NCBI GenBank assembly: GCA_029098225.1
Contig: JAQXNX010000010.1
Location: forward strand, 62,001-126,000
DNA length: 64,000 bases
Reading direction: 5' to 3'
DNA from: Spirochaetales bacterium
GTDB taxonomy: Bacteria; Spirochaetota; Spirochaetia; Treponematales; Treponemataceae
This document shows positions 18,701 to 26,876 of this stretch, piece after piece. Both the position numbers and the translations under genes were made by a program. How positions within the stretch are numbered: the stretch's first letter is position 1; every line of letters begins with the position of its first letter. The notes under the pieces are model-generated. The model was not told the DNA's origin and did no database searches. It saw only the letters and a program-made list of their open reading frames with translations.

Positions 18701-19005
18701 GTATCAATATGAAAAAACTGGCTTTTAGGATTCTGAAAAACAGAACCAACAAGTGTAGAGATTTTAGAAATTGGCTCTCTTGGAACATCTATATCATTAA
18801 TAAAAACATGACCTTCCATATCACCTTCATAAAAGTGAGGTGCAAGTCCATTTATGATTCTTGTGAAAGTTGTTTTACCGCAGCCACTTTTTCCACAAAG
18901 AACAACAAACTCTCCATCATTAATTGTAAGATTAATATGTTCAAGACCGTTTTTCTGTCTGGCTTTTCCCGAATAAGAAAAAGAGACGTCTTCAATTTTT
19001 ATCAT
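15727..19005 (-). CDS. Fusion: double ECF ATPase plus ABC exporter-fold half-transporter
   Basis: One uninterrupted 1092-codon frame with three ABC ATPase domains. NBD1: GKSGCGKTT (38-46), LSGGEKQQ (144-151), VMDEPTSNLD, SEHR. NBD2: GDNGTGKST (297-305), LSGGQKQR (387-394), YYDEPTSGLD, THD. A linker of about 480-505 leads to a membrane domain (about 508-790) containing FSHIAAFNT. NBD3 then has GESGSGKST (869-877), LSGGERQR (973-980), ILDEATSSIDLENE. In the plus-strand operon the same functions are separate genes. No internal start with a ribosome binding site is visible at the junction (near MGKYKKYF). The fusion physically joins an ECF motor to an exporter-fold half, so both must act at one membrane site. 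Confidence 0.92.
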   Translation of the reverse strand: MIKIEDVSFSYSGKARQKNGLEHINLTINDGEFVVLCGKSGCGKTTFTRIINGLAPHFYEGDMEGHVFINDIDVPREPISKISTLVGSVFQNPKSQFFHIDTTSELVFGCENQNMSKEKMKAQLEGTVNDFQIRPLLGRSLFELSGGEKQQIACGSVYTARPDIFVMDEPTSNLDKKAINRLQQILTKLKQEGKTIIVSEHRLYFLMELADRFIYLNDGKIEREFTNEEMKELSEEELHKLGLRTTNLNSITAEPISASHFESAISISDLSCQRGTSTILDIDDLKLPKKSVIAFIGDNGTGKSTLAEALCGTLKSNGTIALDNEILSDKQRAEKSFMVMQDVNHQLFRDSVLEELKLNSKVSDEEACEVLKKLGIEGFKDRHPSSLSGGQKQRVAIASALCSGKKVIYYDEPTSGLDYEGMQRFSKLVKETDSQVEASVIITHDLELILNCCDYVVHLERGRLVSAYPLDKEGIEKVKYFFTTESDQAFTQKRDNSSSIVRLINRMGKYKKYFYASILCMVFGVLASILPYLSIYKITDGLLNGLSFSLKNLAILLGGILGGGLLNVFLYTQGLSFSHIAAFNTLKEIRIQLKEKLNKQSLGTIRQIGTGALKKIFTDDIESIEIILAHAIPEGLSNLLVSVIVIVFMFQINWLLALTSIIVIPIGLKCMTKMYKDGTERMGGYFAAAKRMNNSIIEFINGMEVVKVFNYQDESYKNYEAGVLNYKKLSLIWYKVCWPWIALYTSLLPNMLLFTLPLGSLAVMSGQATLAELILIICLSLATGGNLLRALSFLASMTQVNYKIQALERVLDRTPLKEGTDDFSKVAEGAKSDSTEITFKNVHFSYKDKEVLKDVSFTAKGGEMTAIVGESGSGKSTIARLIAHQYDADGGLITVGRKNITDLSLNALNCEISFVSQEVFLFNRSIMENIRIGKPSASDDEVKEAAAIASCNEFIQKLPGGYMAKAGDAGKRLSGGERQRIALARAILKNAPIIILDEATSSIDLENEEKINQAIEKIIENKTVIVIAHKLSALKNVDRIVLLKDGRVVEEGSAKQIMKNSEYFKKLYKLSVNADNWEIDNRAKSKKGGKNA

Positions 19006-19013
19006 TTAAAACC

Positions 19014-19730
19014 TCACTGAAATTTTATAAGGCTTATTACTACAAATCCAAGAAATGAAAAAAGAATAAGATAATCACTGATCTTCATTTTGACTGTTGA
19101 ATAGCAGCTTCTCTTTTTGTTGCTGTCTAAGCCACGAGCCATTGCCGAAGATGCAAGCTCTTCCATCAGTGACATAGAACTGAATAACAAGGGAACCAGA
19201 ATATATTCAATTGTCTGAGCCGGCTTCAACAAAAGATTTTTTAAATCAAATTTTATGCCGCGAAAAAGCATAGCCTTTTTTATACTTTCCCATTCATCTG
19301 ATACAGTAGGCATAAAGCGAATCATTACGATAAAGGGAATTACAAAAGTCATTGGCAGATGCATTTTCTGAAAAGCAGAAATCAAATCTGCCATTTTTGT
19401 AGTTTTTGTAAAAAGGGCAAGGGCCATTAAAACGGGGCATATAACTTTTATCATGACCATAATTGCAGCGCATATCATAGTAAGCGAAGATGTATTTCCA
19501 CTTATAATTATTCCATTAAAGATAAGAAGTACAATTGAACAGCCTGTAAGCCATTTTACTGCCGTAAAACCATCGCCTTCTAAAAAAATAAGAACCCCCA
19601 GAAAAACAATACAGATTATAGCTGACAGAACATCAAGGTTATTAAGTGAGAAAACCATTGATGCCATCAAGATAGCAAGTTTAGTTCTGGGGTCAAGCTT
19701 TAAGATAGAATTAGTATTATCAGAAAACAT
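19014..19730 (-). CDS. ECF transporter T component
   Basis: 238 residues with the EcfT opening ILKLDPRTKLAILMASM, hydrophobic helices, and the coupling regions WESIKKAMLFRGIKFD and LASSAMARGLDSNKKRS (Ala-Arg-Gly). It lies eight bases before the fused ATPase/exporter gene and nine bases after the S-component gene of the minus-strand operon. It is homologous to the product of 4766-5491. It couples the S component to the ATPase domains at the N-terminus of the fusion protein. Confidence 0.88.
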   Translation of the reverse strand: MFSDNTNSILKLDPRTKLAILMASMVFSLNNLDVLSAIICIVFLGVLIFLEGDGFTAVKWLTGCSIVLLIFNGIIISGNTSSLTMICAAIMVMIKVICPVLMALALFTKTTKMADLISAFQKMHLPMTFVIPFIVMIRFMPTVSDEWESIKKAMLFRGIKFDLKNLLLKPAQTIEYILVPLLFSSMSLMEELASSAMARGLDSNKKRSCYSTVKMKISDYLILFSFLGFVVISLIKFQ

Positions 19731-19739
19731 TTTTAAATG

Positions 19740-20345
19740 TTACACAATGTCTGCTTTTTCAAAATGCTTTTTAATAAGCTTAGAACCAATAAAGGCTCCT
19801 ATGATTCCACCAAGAAGGGCACAGCCTATAACCATAATCCATGACCACCATGGAGAAAGAAGTTTTACCATTCCGTCTGCGAACGCACCACCAGCTCTCT
19901 TCTGTAAATTTGCAATATAAGCGTCCTTTGCAAAAAAGATTCTTATGAAGTTAGCGGCAGTTCCAATATTAAAGAAAACATAAGAAATTGCGTACCACAA
20001 TTTTGATTTGTATCTTCCGATTAAAATACAGATTTCTGCAAGTACAGCTGAAATCACACAAACAGAAAATGCAATCGGATTAAACCCAGTTGAAATACAG
20101 GCAAAGAGCAATTCAATAATAAGTGCTGCACCAAATTTTCTGACTTTTGTTACGCTTAATAAATAAATTGAACCTAAAAGAATTCCAAGAATACATGGAC
20201 ACAAAACATAAAGAATTGGAACTGTTCCAACAACCATCATAATACCAAGAACGGCAATTAAATAAATTGCGGCAAAAGCTCCTGCAAAAATCAAATCTTT
20301 AACAGTTAACTTTTTTGAATTACTTTTTTCGACAATGTCACTCAT
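19740..20345 (-). CDS. MptD-family ECF transporter S component (third)
   Basis: 201 residues, starting MSDIVEKSNSKKLTVKDLIF and ending GSKLIKKHFEKADIV. The KDLIFAGAFAAIYL opening and IKKHF tail closely match the product of 4088-4672, so the two operons share a common ancestor. About five or six membrane helices. It is the first gene of the minus-strand operon, preceded by AAAGGAAA and by three operator palindromes. The substrate is unknown; in ECF systems it is set by this subunit. Confidence 0.86.
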   Translation of the reverse strand: MSDIVEKSNSKKLTVKDLIFAGAFAAIYLIAVLGIMMVVGTVPILYVLCPCILGILLGSIYLLSVTKVRKFGAALIIELLFACISTGFNPIAFSVCVISAVLAEICILIGRYKSKLWYAISYVFFNIGTAANFIRIFFAKDAYIANLQKRAGGAFADGMVKLLSPWWSWIMVIGCALLGGIIGAFIGSKLIKKHFEKADIV

Positions 20346-20358
20346 TTTTATTTCCTTT

Positions 20359-20475
20359 GTTAGTTTTTACTAACTCGTGTAATATAATAAAGACAAAATA
20401 TTTTGTCAATATTTTCAGTTAGTCTTGACTAACCTATAAATCTAGTATATTATACAATTGTTAGTTTCAACTAAC
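20359..20475 (-). promoter_or_regulatory. Promoter region with three perfect GTTAGT palindromes
   Basis: Perfect palindromic half-sites GTTAGT/ACTAAC with four-base spacers lie at 20359-20374, 20418-20433 and 20460-20475. On the minus strand TTGACA (20409-20404) and TATATT (20386-20381) are 17 bases apart and form a good promoter for the S-component gene. One operator falls just downstream of the expected start and one just upstream of the -35. A second possible -10 (TATAAT) is at 20454-20449. Confidence 0.75.
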
Positions 20476-20533
20476 AGTATGTCGTATACTTTTTGCTCTT
20501 ATAAATTTAATAAAGTTTGTTGTTAATCTACTT

Positions 20534-20567
20534 AAAGAGCCGTCAGGTTGCCAACTGACGGCTCTTT
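20534..20567 (-). terminator. Intrinsic terminator after the exonuclease gene
   Basis: The stem AAAGAGCCGTCAG pairs with CTGACGGCTCTTT around a short loop. It lies a few bases beyond the stop codon of the exonuclease gene. On the plus strand it is followed by CTTTTATATT, and on the minus strand the 3' arm itself ends in TTT, so it may work in both directions. Confidence 0.7.
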
Positions 20568-20571
20568 TCTT

Positions 20572-21195
20572 TTATATTCTTTCGAGTTTTAATCCGCACT
20601 TTTTAAGAAGTTCTTCTACAGTTCGACAGCCTTTTTTCTGAGCAGCAAGATTTACAATAAGGCCGCAGGTTCTTGAATCTTCCAGTGCATCGTGAGCAAG
20701 GTATTCTATTCCGAATTTCTGGCCAAGAAAAGTTAATGCATGTTTTTCCAGCTCTGGCCAGACTTTTTTAGAAAGTTGAAGAGAACAAAAATATTCATAA
20801 CCAGGCAGCTTATGATGATAATAATTACAGGCATCCCAGATTACACTCATATCGAATTTTGCATTATGAGCTACCAGAGGAAGGCCCGGAGTCTTTTCAA
20901 TAAAAGGAATAATTTTTTGATCCCAGACTTCAGGAAACTTAGGACAATCTTTTACATCTGCATAAGTAAGGTGATGAATCTTCTCTATCCATTCCTGAAC
21001 AAAATAATCTGAAGGAGGACAAATACGTTCATAGATATTATCAGCTTCCCTACCATTTATATAACGAACCAGCCCAACAGAAATTGCACTGCTCCCATAC
21101 TGATTTGCAGTTTCAAAATCTATAGCAATATAATCCAGACTTTTTGCCGGCTCCGGCTCATCATCAAATAAAGAAAGCTGAAAACTATCAGACAT
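20572..21195 (-). CDS. DEDDh 3'-5' exonuclease (DnaQ/RNase T-like)
   Basis: 207 residues. Exo I motif IDFETA (Asp and Glu ligands), Exo II region VAHNAKFDMSV, Exo III HDALEDSRTC with the His and Asp of the DEDDh class. This is the fold of the DNA polymerase III epsilon proofreading subunit, but the protein is short and lacks the polymerase-binding C-terminus. A stand-alone repair or RNA-processing exonuclease is more likely. The N-terminal SLFDDEPEP resembles a beta-clamp binding tail placed at the wrong end, which may be chance. It is 12 bases downstream of the PyrKD fusion gene, probably in one transcript. Confidence 0.85.
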   Translation of the reverse strand: MSDSFQLSLFDDEPEPAKSLDYIAIDFETANQYGSSAISVGLVRYINGREADNIYERICPPSDYFVQEWIEKIHHLTYADVKDCPKFPEVWDQKIIPFIEKTPGLPLVAHNAKFDMSVIWDACNYYHHKLPGYEYFCSLQLSKKVWPELEKHALTFLGQKFGIEYLAHDALEDSRTCGLIVNLAAQKKGCRTVEELLKKCGLKLERI

Positions 21196-21207
21196 ACGAA
21201 TCTCCTC

Positions 21208-23097
21208 TTATTTCATCATTGCATGTAAATCTGCAAAACGGCCTTTTTCATCTGTGTGGGCTTTATTGTGACGGGCAACCTGGGCAATTCCACGCATTTC
21301 AGCAAGGTTATGATATCCGTGACTCTTCATAAAAGCACGCAGCCCATTTTGAATATCAATAGCAACATTTGGATTTGTAAACTTTGCCTGCCCTATTTCT
21401 ACAGCACTTGCTCCAGCCATAATAAACTCTACTGCATCCTGCCAGGTACAAATTCCTCCAATGCCAACAACCGGCACTCTCTGCTCTGGAGGCAGCTTAT
21501 TAATTTCCTGAACTACATCATAAACAATTCGAAGAGCCAGAGGCTTCAAACCCGGACCAGAATATCCTGCATGAACATTATTAAAGAAAGGCTTTCCTTT
21601 ATCAATATCAATTGCAACTCCGTGAATCATATTAATTAAACTGATTGCATCTGCACCGGCTTTAATGCAGGCAATTGCAATAGGACGGTTATCAGCGGCA
21701 TTTGGAGAAAGCTTTACCATAAGTGGCTTTTTGGTAACCGCACGGACAGCAGAAACACAATAGAAGGCTGTGTCTGCGCTCATTCCCCAGGCAAGACCAG
21801 CCGCCTTAATATTTGGGCAGCTGATATTAAGCTCTATCATGTCACAATCAGTTTTATCCAGAAGCTTTGCACCTTCCACATAAGACTCAATATCACTTCC
21901 TGCAAGATTTGTGATTACGACAGGGCCAAGGCCAATCATTCCGGGAAGAAGATTCTCTATGTAATAAGGAATCCCCGGATTTTGAAGACCAATAGAATTC
22001 ATATTTCCGCCGGCAACCTCAAGACTGCGCTCACCGTGATTTCCCTCGCGAGGCTCAAGCGTCACTCCCTTTGAAACAATTCCGCCCCAGGCAGCCACAT
22101 CACTTACGCCGCGGAAGTTCTGACCAAAGGCAAAGGTTCCGCCGCTTGCAATTGTAGGATTTTTGAAATGAACACCGGCAATGTCGACACTCAGGTCCGG
22201 TTCTTCATTTGCAGCAAGGGGCTGGCGGCGAGGCGTTGGCGGGTCAAATATGACTTCACTAGCATCAAAGACAGGCCCATCCTTACAGCAGCGCTTAAGA
22301 CCTTTTGTAGTCTCAATCGTACAGCCAAGACAGGCACCAAGACCGCAGAGCATTCTGTGCTCCATGCTGATGTAACATTTAATTCCAAGCTCGGCGGCCA
22401 GCTTTTGTACATAGACCAGAGCCGGAGTCGGACCGCAGGCAAGAATCAGCTCGTAGCCGGCAGTCTGCACAGCTTCTTTTGTAAGGGCACAGGGCAGCAT
22501 ACCGCAACGCCCGCAGGAGCCGTCATCGGTGGTAATCTCAAGCCGGTTTGCATGAACTCTTTCCAATCCGTATGAGCCGGACTTAAATGCGGCATAAAAA
22601 TCATAAGAGCCGTCCGGAAGACTTGATGCAAGATTTGCAACAGGCGCAACTCCAATTCCTCCCCCAACAATACAGATTTTTGTCTGCCCCTTATTTTTCT
22701 CTGCAAGTTCCCGGCACTCTTCCAAAGGCCAGGGAGTTCCAAGCGGTCCTATTACAGAAATATCATCCCAAAGAGTCATGTGACAAAGTTCGCTTGTTCC
22801 ACGACCTTTTTCAAGAATCATAAACTGAACAAGAACTATCTTTTTCCCCTCGTTGCTGGTCCACTCTTCGGAATGATAAACGCTGATGGGTCTGTTATAG
22901 TGAACAGCTGATTTAGCACTTCGAATAAGATAAAACTGGCCGGGCTGTGGAACAGCCTGATTTGGCCGCTCAAGCTCTATCGTTGTTTGTAAAAGATAAA
23001 CATTGGGCTGGCCTTCAATCTTTTCCAGCCGCTCAACCTTTGTCTTTCCAAAAAACTGTAAGCCTTTTCCACTCTCATCAATCTCTGCTAAATCCAT
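21208..23097 (-). CDS. pyrD: PyrK-PyrD fusion: NAD-linked dihydroorotate dehydrogenase
   Basis: 629 residues joining two usually separate subunits. Residues 1-280 form the PyrK-type electron-transfer part: an FAD region with YNRPISVY, an NAD region with CIVGGGIGVAPV, and the [2Fe-2S] cysteines in MLCGLGACLGCTIE and the following RCCKDGP. Residues from about 310 form the class 1B PyrD barrel, with ASGGTFAFG, the catalytic cysteine in NISCPN, and the FMN-phosphate region GIGGICTWQDAVEFI plus GASAVEIG. It oxidises dihydroorotate to orotate in pyrimidine synthesis with NAD. Class 1B enzymes normally assemble as PyrD2-PyrK2, so the fusion fixes a 1:1 ratio. pyrF lies separately at 59268. Confidence 0.92.
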   Translation of the reverse strand: MDLAEIDESGKGLQFFGKTKVERLEKIEGQPNVYLLQTTIELERPNQAVPQPGQFYLIRSAKSAVHYNRPISVYHSEEWTSNEGKKIVLVQFMILEKGRGTSELCHMTLWDDISVIGPLGTPWPLEECRELAEKNKGQTKICIVGGGIGVAPVANLASSLPDGSYDFYAAFKSGSYGLERVHANRLEITTDDGSCGRCGMLPCALTKEAVQTAGYELILACGPTPALVYVQKLAAELGIKCYISMEHRMLCGLGACLGCTIETTKGLKRCCKDGPVFDASEVIFDPPTPRRQPLAANEEPDLSVDIAGVHFKNPTIASGGTFAFGQNFRGVSDVAAWGGIVSKGVTLEPREGNHGERSLEVAGGNMNSIGLQNPGIPYYIENLLPGMIGLGPVVITNLAGSDIESYVEGAKLLDKTDCDMIELNISCPNIKAAGLAWGMSADTAFYCVSAVRAVTKKPLMVKLSPNAADNRPIAIACIKAGADAISLINMIHGVAIDIDKGKPFFNNVHAGYSGPGLKPLALRIVYDVVQEINKLPPEQRVPVVGIGGICTWQDAVEFIMAGASAVEIGQAKFTNPNVAIDIQNGLRAFMKSHGYHNLAEMRGIAQVARHNKAHTDEKGRFADLHAMMK

Positions 23098-23130
23098 AAC
23101 TGTTCACCTTCCATATTTTAATCCAGATAT

Positions 23131-24453
23131 TTATCCGCGAAAGAGGATGTTGTTTACAACTCCTTCGAGGTATTCCTCGCGGCCTGAACCTGGATCAGAT
23201 GGCTTTTTCATTTCTGCGGCACGGGCAGCAAGCTCTTCAAGAGTTGTCTGCTTGTCGCGAATCTTCTTACCAATTCCGCTTTCAAAGCTTGAATACTTTT
23301 CTTTGATAAAGCCGTCAATTCTTCCGTCCTCAATAATTTCGGCCGCCTTAATAAGTCCAAGGGCAAAAGTATCCATTCCCATGATGTAAGCATGGAACAT
23401 ATCTTCAAAAGTATTTGAAGGACGGCGGTTCTTTGAGTCAAAGTTGAAGCCGCCTGTAAGTCCGCCAGCCTTGAGAACTTCGTACATGGCGAGAGTTGCG
23501 TCGTAAACATTCCAAGGGAAGTTATCTGTATCCCAACCAAGAATTGGATTTCCCTGGTTAGCATCTACAGAACCAAGCATTCCGTTTATGCGGCTGATGC
23601 AAAGCTCGTGCTGGAAGGTGTGATTTGCAAGACTCGCGTGGTTTGCTTCGATATTCAACTTAAAGTCTTTATCAAGGCCATACTGACGGAGGAAGCCGAT
23701 TGCAGTTGCAGCATCAAAATCATACTGATGGCTCATCGGCTCCTTTGGCTTAGGCTCGATGTAGAAGTCTCCCTTAAAGCCGATTGAGCGTCCATAATCA
23801 ACAGCCATGTGCATGAGGTTAGCAATGTTTTCCTGTTCAAGTTTTACGTCGGTATTAAGAAGAGTTTCATAACCCTCGCGGCCACCCCAGAATACATAAC
23901 CGCGGCCATCAAGCTTTACAGTAATCTCAAGAGCCTTCTTTACCTGAGCAGCAGCAAAGCAGTAAACATCAGCAGAGTTTGTAGAGCCTGCACCGTTCAT
24001 AAAGCGAGGGTTACCGAACATGTTTGCAGTTCCCCAGAGACACTTAATGTCAGTTCCCTTTGTTTTTTCGAGGATATAATCTGAAATTTCGTCCAGGCGT
24101 TTGTTTGTTACGTTGATGTCATTCGGATCTTCCGGAACAAGGTCAACATCATGCCAGCAGTAATATTTGATACCAAGCTTCTTCATAAACTCAATACCGG
24201 CATCTACCTTTGCCTTTGCGTGCTCCATAGTTCCCGGAGTCTGGCCAAAAGACTTATCTGCTGTGCCTGAACCGAACATATCAACTCCATTTGCGCCAAG
24301 GTTATGCCACCAGGCCATTGCAAAAGGAAGATGTTCGCTCATCTTTTTTCCCATGATAGTCAATTCAGGATTGTAATACTTGAATGCCCATGGATTTTTG
24401 CTATCTTTTCCTTCAAATTTGATTTGAGGGATGTTCTTAAAAAACTCGCTCAT
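23131..24453 (-). CDS. xylA: Xylose isomerase
   Basis: 440 residues, full length for the class II enzyme. It interconverts D-xylose and D-xylulose in the cytosol with two divalent metal ions. Family landmarks are the N-terminal [20 protein letters not shown], the catalytic His in [12 protein letters not shown], the metal-ligand region [36 protein letters not shown] and [23 protein letters not shown] precedes the ATG. No xylulokinase or xylose transporter is adjacent, which is unusual. The upstream operators suggest metal-responsive or other global control rather than a local xylose repressor. Confidence 0.97.
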   Translation of the reverse strand: MSEFFKNIPQIKFEGKDSKNPWAFKYYNPELTIMGKKMSEHLPFAMAWWHNLGANGVDMFGSGTADKSFGQTPGTMEHAKAKVDAGIEFMKKLGIKYYCWHDVDLVPEDPNDINVTNKRLDEISDYILEKTKGTDIKCLWGTANMFGNPRFMNGAGSTNSADVYCFAAAQVKKALEITVKLDGRGYVFWGGREGYETLLNTDVKLEQENIANLMHMAVDYGRSIGFKGDFYIEPKPKEPMSHQYDFDAATAIGFLRQYGLDKDFKLNIEANHASLANHTFQHELCISRINGMLGSVDANQGNPILGWDTDNFPWNVYDATLAMYEVLKAGGLTGGFNFDSKNRRPSNTFEDMFHAYIMGMDTFALGLIKAAEIIEDGRIDGFIKEKYSSFESGIGKKIRDKQTTLEELAARAAEMKKPSDPGSGREEYLEGVVNNILFRG

Positions 24454-24478
24454 TTTGAGCCTCCTGTCTTTTTATTTT

Positions 24479-24519
24479 GTTAGCTTCGCCTAACTTTATA
24501 ATAGTTAGTATATACTAAC
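24479..24519 (-). promoter_or_regulatory. xylA promoter with two GTTAGT palindromes
   Basis: GTTAGCTTCGCCTAAC (24479-24494, one mismatch between arms) and the fully palindromic GTTAGTATATACTAAC (24504-24519) lie 26-66 bases before the xylA start. On the minus strand the perfect copy sits between a TTGTTA-like -35 and a TATAAA -10, so a bound protein would block RNA polymerase. Confidence 0.65.
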
Positions 24520-24577
24520 AAGATAAAAAAAGGAATAGCCCAAATCAATTTGCTAAACTGAAATATTAATCGTTAAA

Positions 24578-25546
24578 TCAGAAACCTATTCTTCTAATCT
24601 CTTCAACAAGATTTCTTCCGTAGACTTCACAACCAAAGCAGTTCGGATGGAGATTGTCTAAGAAATATTCTGAAAGATGTGGAACCATTTTCATTCCGTC
24701 AACGATGCGGACATTTTTATACTGGCCGGCAATCTTTTTTACTTTTTCACAGAAAGCCATAAGAGTTGGAAGCCCTTCTACAGAATCACCTCTCCAGATT
24801 GGCGAAATACAAAGAACAGGAATTTCCTTGCCATAGATTTCTATCAAAGTCTTGTAATATTCTTCAACCTTGGTCATATCTTTATCGCCATACTGATTTG
24901 TTCCAAGGGCAACTATAATCTTATCCGGATTATAACCTTCCATTCTCATCAGGGAACCTTTATCATAAATATAGCCGCCGATTCCCTGGTTGATGATGTC
25001 ATAATTCAAGAGTCTGTTAGCGACACTAACATAGGTACATGATGATCTTAACGGACCGTAGCCCTGAGTGATTGAATCTCCAAGCCACAAAACCTTTTCG
25101 CCTTTAACAGCAGGTTCCAATTTTGCATCTATCGAAAAATTTCTGATTAAAACTGTTGCGTCTGCAGGAAGATAAATCACTACATTTTTTTTGCCTTCCG
25201 GGAGCTCCCATTCTATGGTGCCGGTATCCATGAGGTCTTTTACATATTTTATCCCGGTTACAAGACCATCTACTGTGATTTCAAAGGAATCAGGAGACCC
25301 CTTCCAAATAATTTTATACTCAAAAGAAAGCTTGCGGGCTTCCGTGGTAAACTCAAGTGTTTTTGAAGTTGATGCAGTACAGCGTTCATACCAGAAATCA
25401 AAGGCTGTTTTAAAATATTCAATCTGCTTTTTGGAATACTGAAAGGCCTGAATATATCCGTCTTCCCTTTCCTCAAATTCGTAAGCGCCAAAATAAATCT
25501 TTTTTAATTCTTCATTTGTCAAAATCATTTCTGCATTCTCCCCCAT
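24578..25546 (-). CDS. SGNH/GDSL hydrolase, probable carbohydrate esterase
   Basis: 322 residues in two parts: an N-terminal beta-sandwich-like region (to about 140) and an SGNH esterase domain. Block I is WLGDSITQGYG (catalytic Ser), block II NQGIGGY, block III ALGTNQYG and block V DNLHPN (Asp/His). This arrangement is typical of sugar deacetylases such as family 2-like acetylxylan esterases. No signal peptide is seen, so it would act on imported acetylated oligosaccharides. Its gene lies upstream of xylA on the same strand, which suits xylan use. ATG 25528 (MILTNEEL) has the better-placed ribosome binding site (GGGGGAG) and may be the true start. Confidence 0.85.
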   Translation of the reverse strand: MGENAEMILTNEELKKIYFGAYEFEEREDGYIQAFQYSKKQIEYFKTAFDFWYERCTASTSKTLEFTTEARKLSFEYKIIWKGSPDSFEITVDGLVTGIKYVKDLMDTGTIEWELPEGKKNVVIYLPADATVLIRNFSIDAKLEPAVKGEKVLWLGDSITQGYGPLRSSCTYVSVANRLLNYDIINQGIGGYIYDKGSLMRMEGYNPDKIIVALGTNQYGDKDMTKVEEYYKTLIEIYGKEIPVLCISPIWRGDSVEGLPTLMAFCEKVKKIAGQYKNVRIVDGMKMVPHLSEYFLDNLHPNCFGCEVYGRNLVEEIRRIGF

Positions 25547-25603
25547 ATCTCTTTTAATAAAATTATAGTTACCGGCGGAAGATTTGACAAGTTTTGCTGC
25601 TAT

Positions 25604-26206
25604 TTATTTCCTTACACACTCCGCATACATTAAATCAATGCGACCGGGAACTACTTGGCTTGCGGTGATTTTCCAGCCATTGCTTTCTATGAAAGTTTTG
25701 AATTCTCCGGCAGTCCACTGATGAGCAAAATGGATTCCCACAAGCCTGAGGATTTTTGCCCATAGGTTTTCCTTTTTCGCTGCAGAACGATGAATAAAAG
25801 TCGGGCAGATAAGAAGACCGCCATCTACAAGCACACGGTTAATTTCCGACAAAACCTTTTCCGGATTCGGAACTACGTGAAGTGCGTTTGCAATAATCAC
25901 AACGTCAAAAAACTTGTCTTCATAATGAAGGTCGCTGGCATCGGCAATTTCAAATACAACGTTAGAAGGTACTTTTCCTTTCTTTGCCTGCTCTATCATC
26001 TCCGGAGAGAAATCTGTCGCAACAATTCTTTCTGCCGACCAGGCAACATTTTTAGCAATAAGTCCCGGCCCGGTTGCCAGCTCAAGAACCTTCTTCCCCA
26101 TTACTGCATCAGCAATATGTGAATACATATAATCATAAATATTTTTCTGCGACTTCATCGCCAGTGAATAAATTGGTGCAAATCTATCCCAGATTGTTTT
26201 ACTCAT
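25604..26206 (-). CDS. Class I SAM-dependent methyltransferase
   Basis: 200 residues with the SAM-binding motif VLELATGPGLIAKN, acidic ATDFSPEM, the next strand DASDLHYEDKFFDVVI and post-motif LSEINRVLVDGGLL. This is the Methyltransf_11/UbiE-like pattern. The substrate is unknown. It starts ten bases after the stop of the DUF6796-like gene and ends the operon that begins with the PacL-like gene at 29611. The link to metal export is only positional. Confidence 0.85.
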   Translation of the reverse strand: MSKTIWDRFAPIYSLAMKSQKNIYDYMYSHIADAVMGKKVLELATGPGLIAKNVAWSAERIVATDFSPEMIEQAKKGKVPSNVVFEIADASDLHYEDKFFDVVIIANALHVVPNPEKVLSEINRVLVDGGLLICPTFIHRSAAKKENLWAKILRLVGIHFAHQWTAGEFKTFIESNGWKITASQVVPGRIDLMYAECVRK

Positions 26207-26215
26207 AAAAGACTC

Positions 26216-26875
26216 CTAAAGCAGATTCAGCATTCCAATCAGTCCAAACATTCCAAGGCCAAGACTCGGCATTATGATTCCCGGTAAATCCTGAAACTTT
26301 ACCGGGTTTATTTTACGACAAGTAATTCCAAAAATCAGGAAAACAAGAGGATTCAAAATCACGCAGATTTTCGGGACATCAAGCACCCCTTCCACAATCG
26401 CAATAATCACCGTAACTGTTGGTGCCAGCAAACTAATGTAGCCGGTAATAAATGGCACGGCAACCTGTTTGTAAATCTTTTCCAAAATATCATCGGCAAT
26501 CTCCAGACTTCCACGTTTCATAGCACCCTTGTAAATCAGAGCCTGAAGGCAGCAAAGAGAATGAATCAGGATTCCTGCAAAAGAACCGAAATAACCGAAG
26601 CCCAGTGTGAGATAACCTAGTACCGGCCGAACTGCTGCAATCTGCATTCCAAGGGAATAAAAGCCAAGACAAACAAGAGCATCGCCAATAAGCGCAAGAG
26701 CAATAGACCAGCCGAATCTCCAGTCTGCCATTTTCGTCCAGTTGCTGTCGATGTTTTTTGAAGTACCAAGCTTCTGATTCCCACGCCCCTTCAAATCAAA
26801 AAGTATGTCACCAGTAGCACAAAGCAGTCCGCCGGCAAGTCCTAAACATGAAAATACAAAATACAAATTATTCAT
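26216..26875 (-). CDS. DUF6796-like integral membrane protein
   Basis: 219 residues with about six hydrophobic segments, for example FSCLGLAGGLLCATGDILFD at the N-terminus and LGLGMFGLIGMLNLL at the C-terminus. I recognise the pattern (early GD.LFDLKG, central LG.L.L.FG) as that of DUF6796-type proteins, whose function is unknown. It lies between the methyltransferase and the HMA-like gene with gaps of nine and one bases, so it belongs to the same transcript. The domain name is from memory and less certain than the membrane topology. Confidence 0.65.
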   Translation of the reverse strand: MNNLYFVFSCLGLAGGLLCATGDILFDLKGRGNQKLGTSKNIDSNWTKMADWRFGWSIALALIGDALVCLGFYSLGMQIAAVRPVLGYLTLGFGYFGSFAGILIHSLCCLQALIYKGAMKRGSLEIADDILEKIYKQVAVPFITGYISLLAPTVTVIIAIVEGVLDVPKICVILNPLVFLIFGITCRKINPVKFQDLPGIIMPSLGLGMFGLIGMLNLL

Positions 26876-26876
26876 T

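Noticed and set aside
15727-19005. Possible frameshift joining two separate genes
   Set aside because: The frame is continuous, both domain sets are complete, no stop or start with a ribosome binding site is visible at the junction, and a natural linker of about 25 residues lies between the domains.
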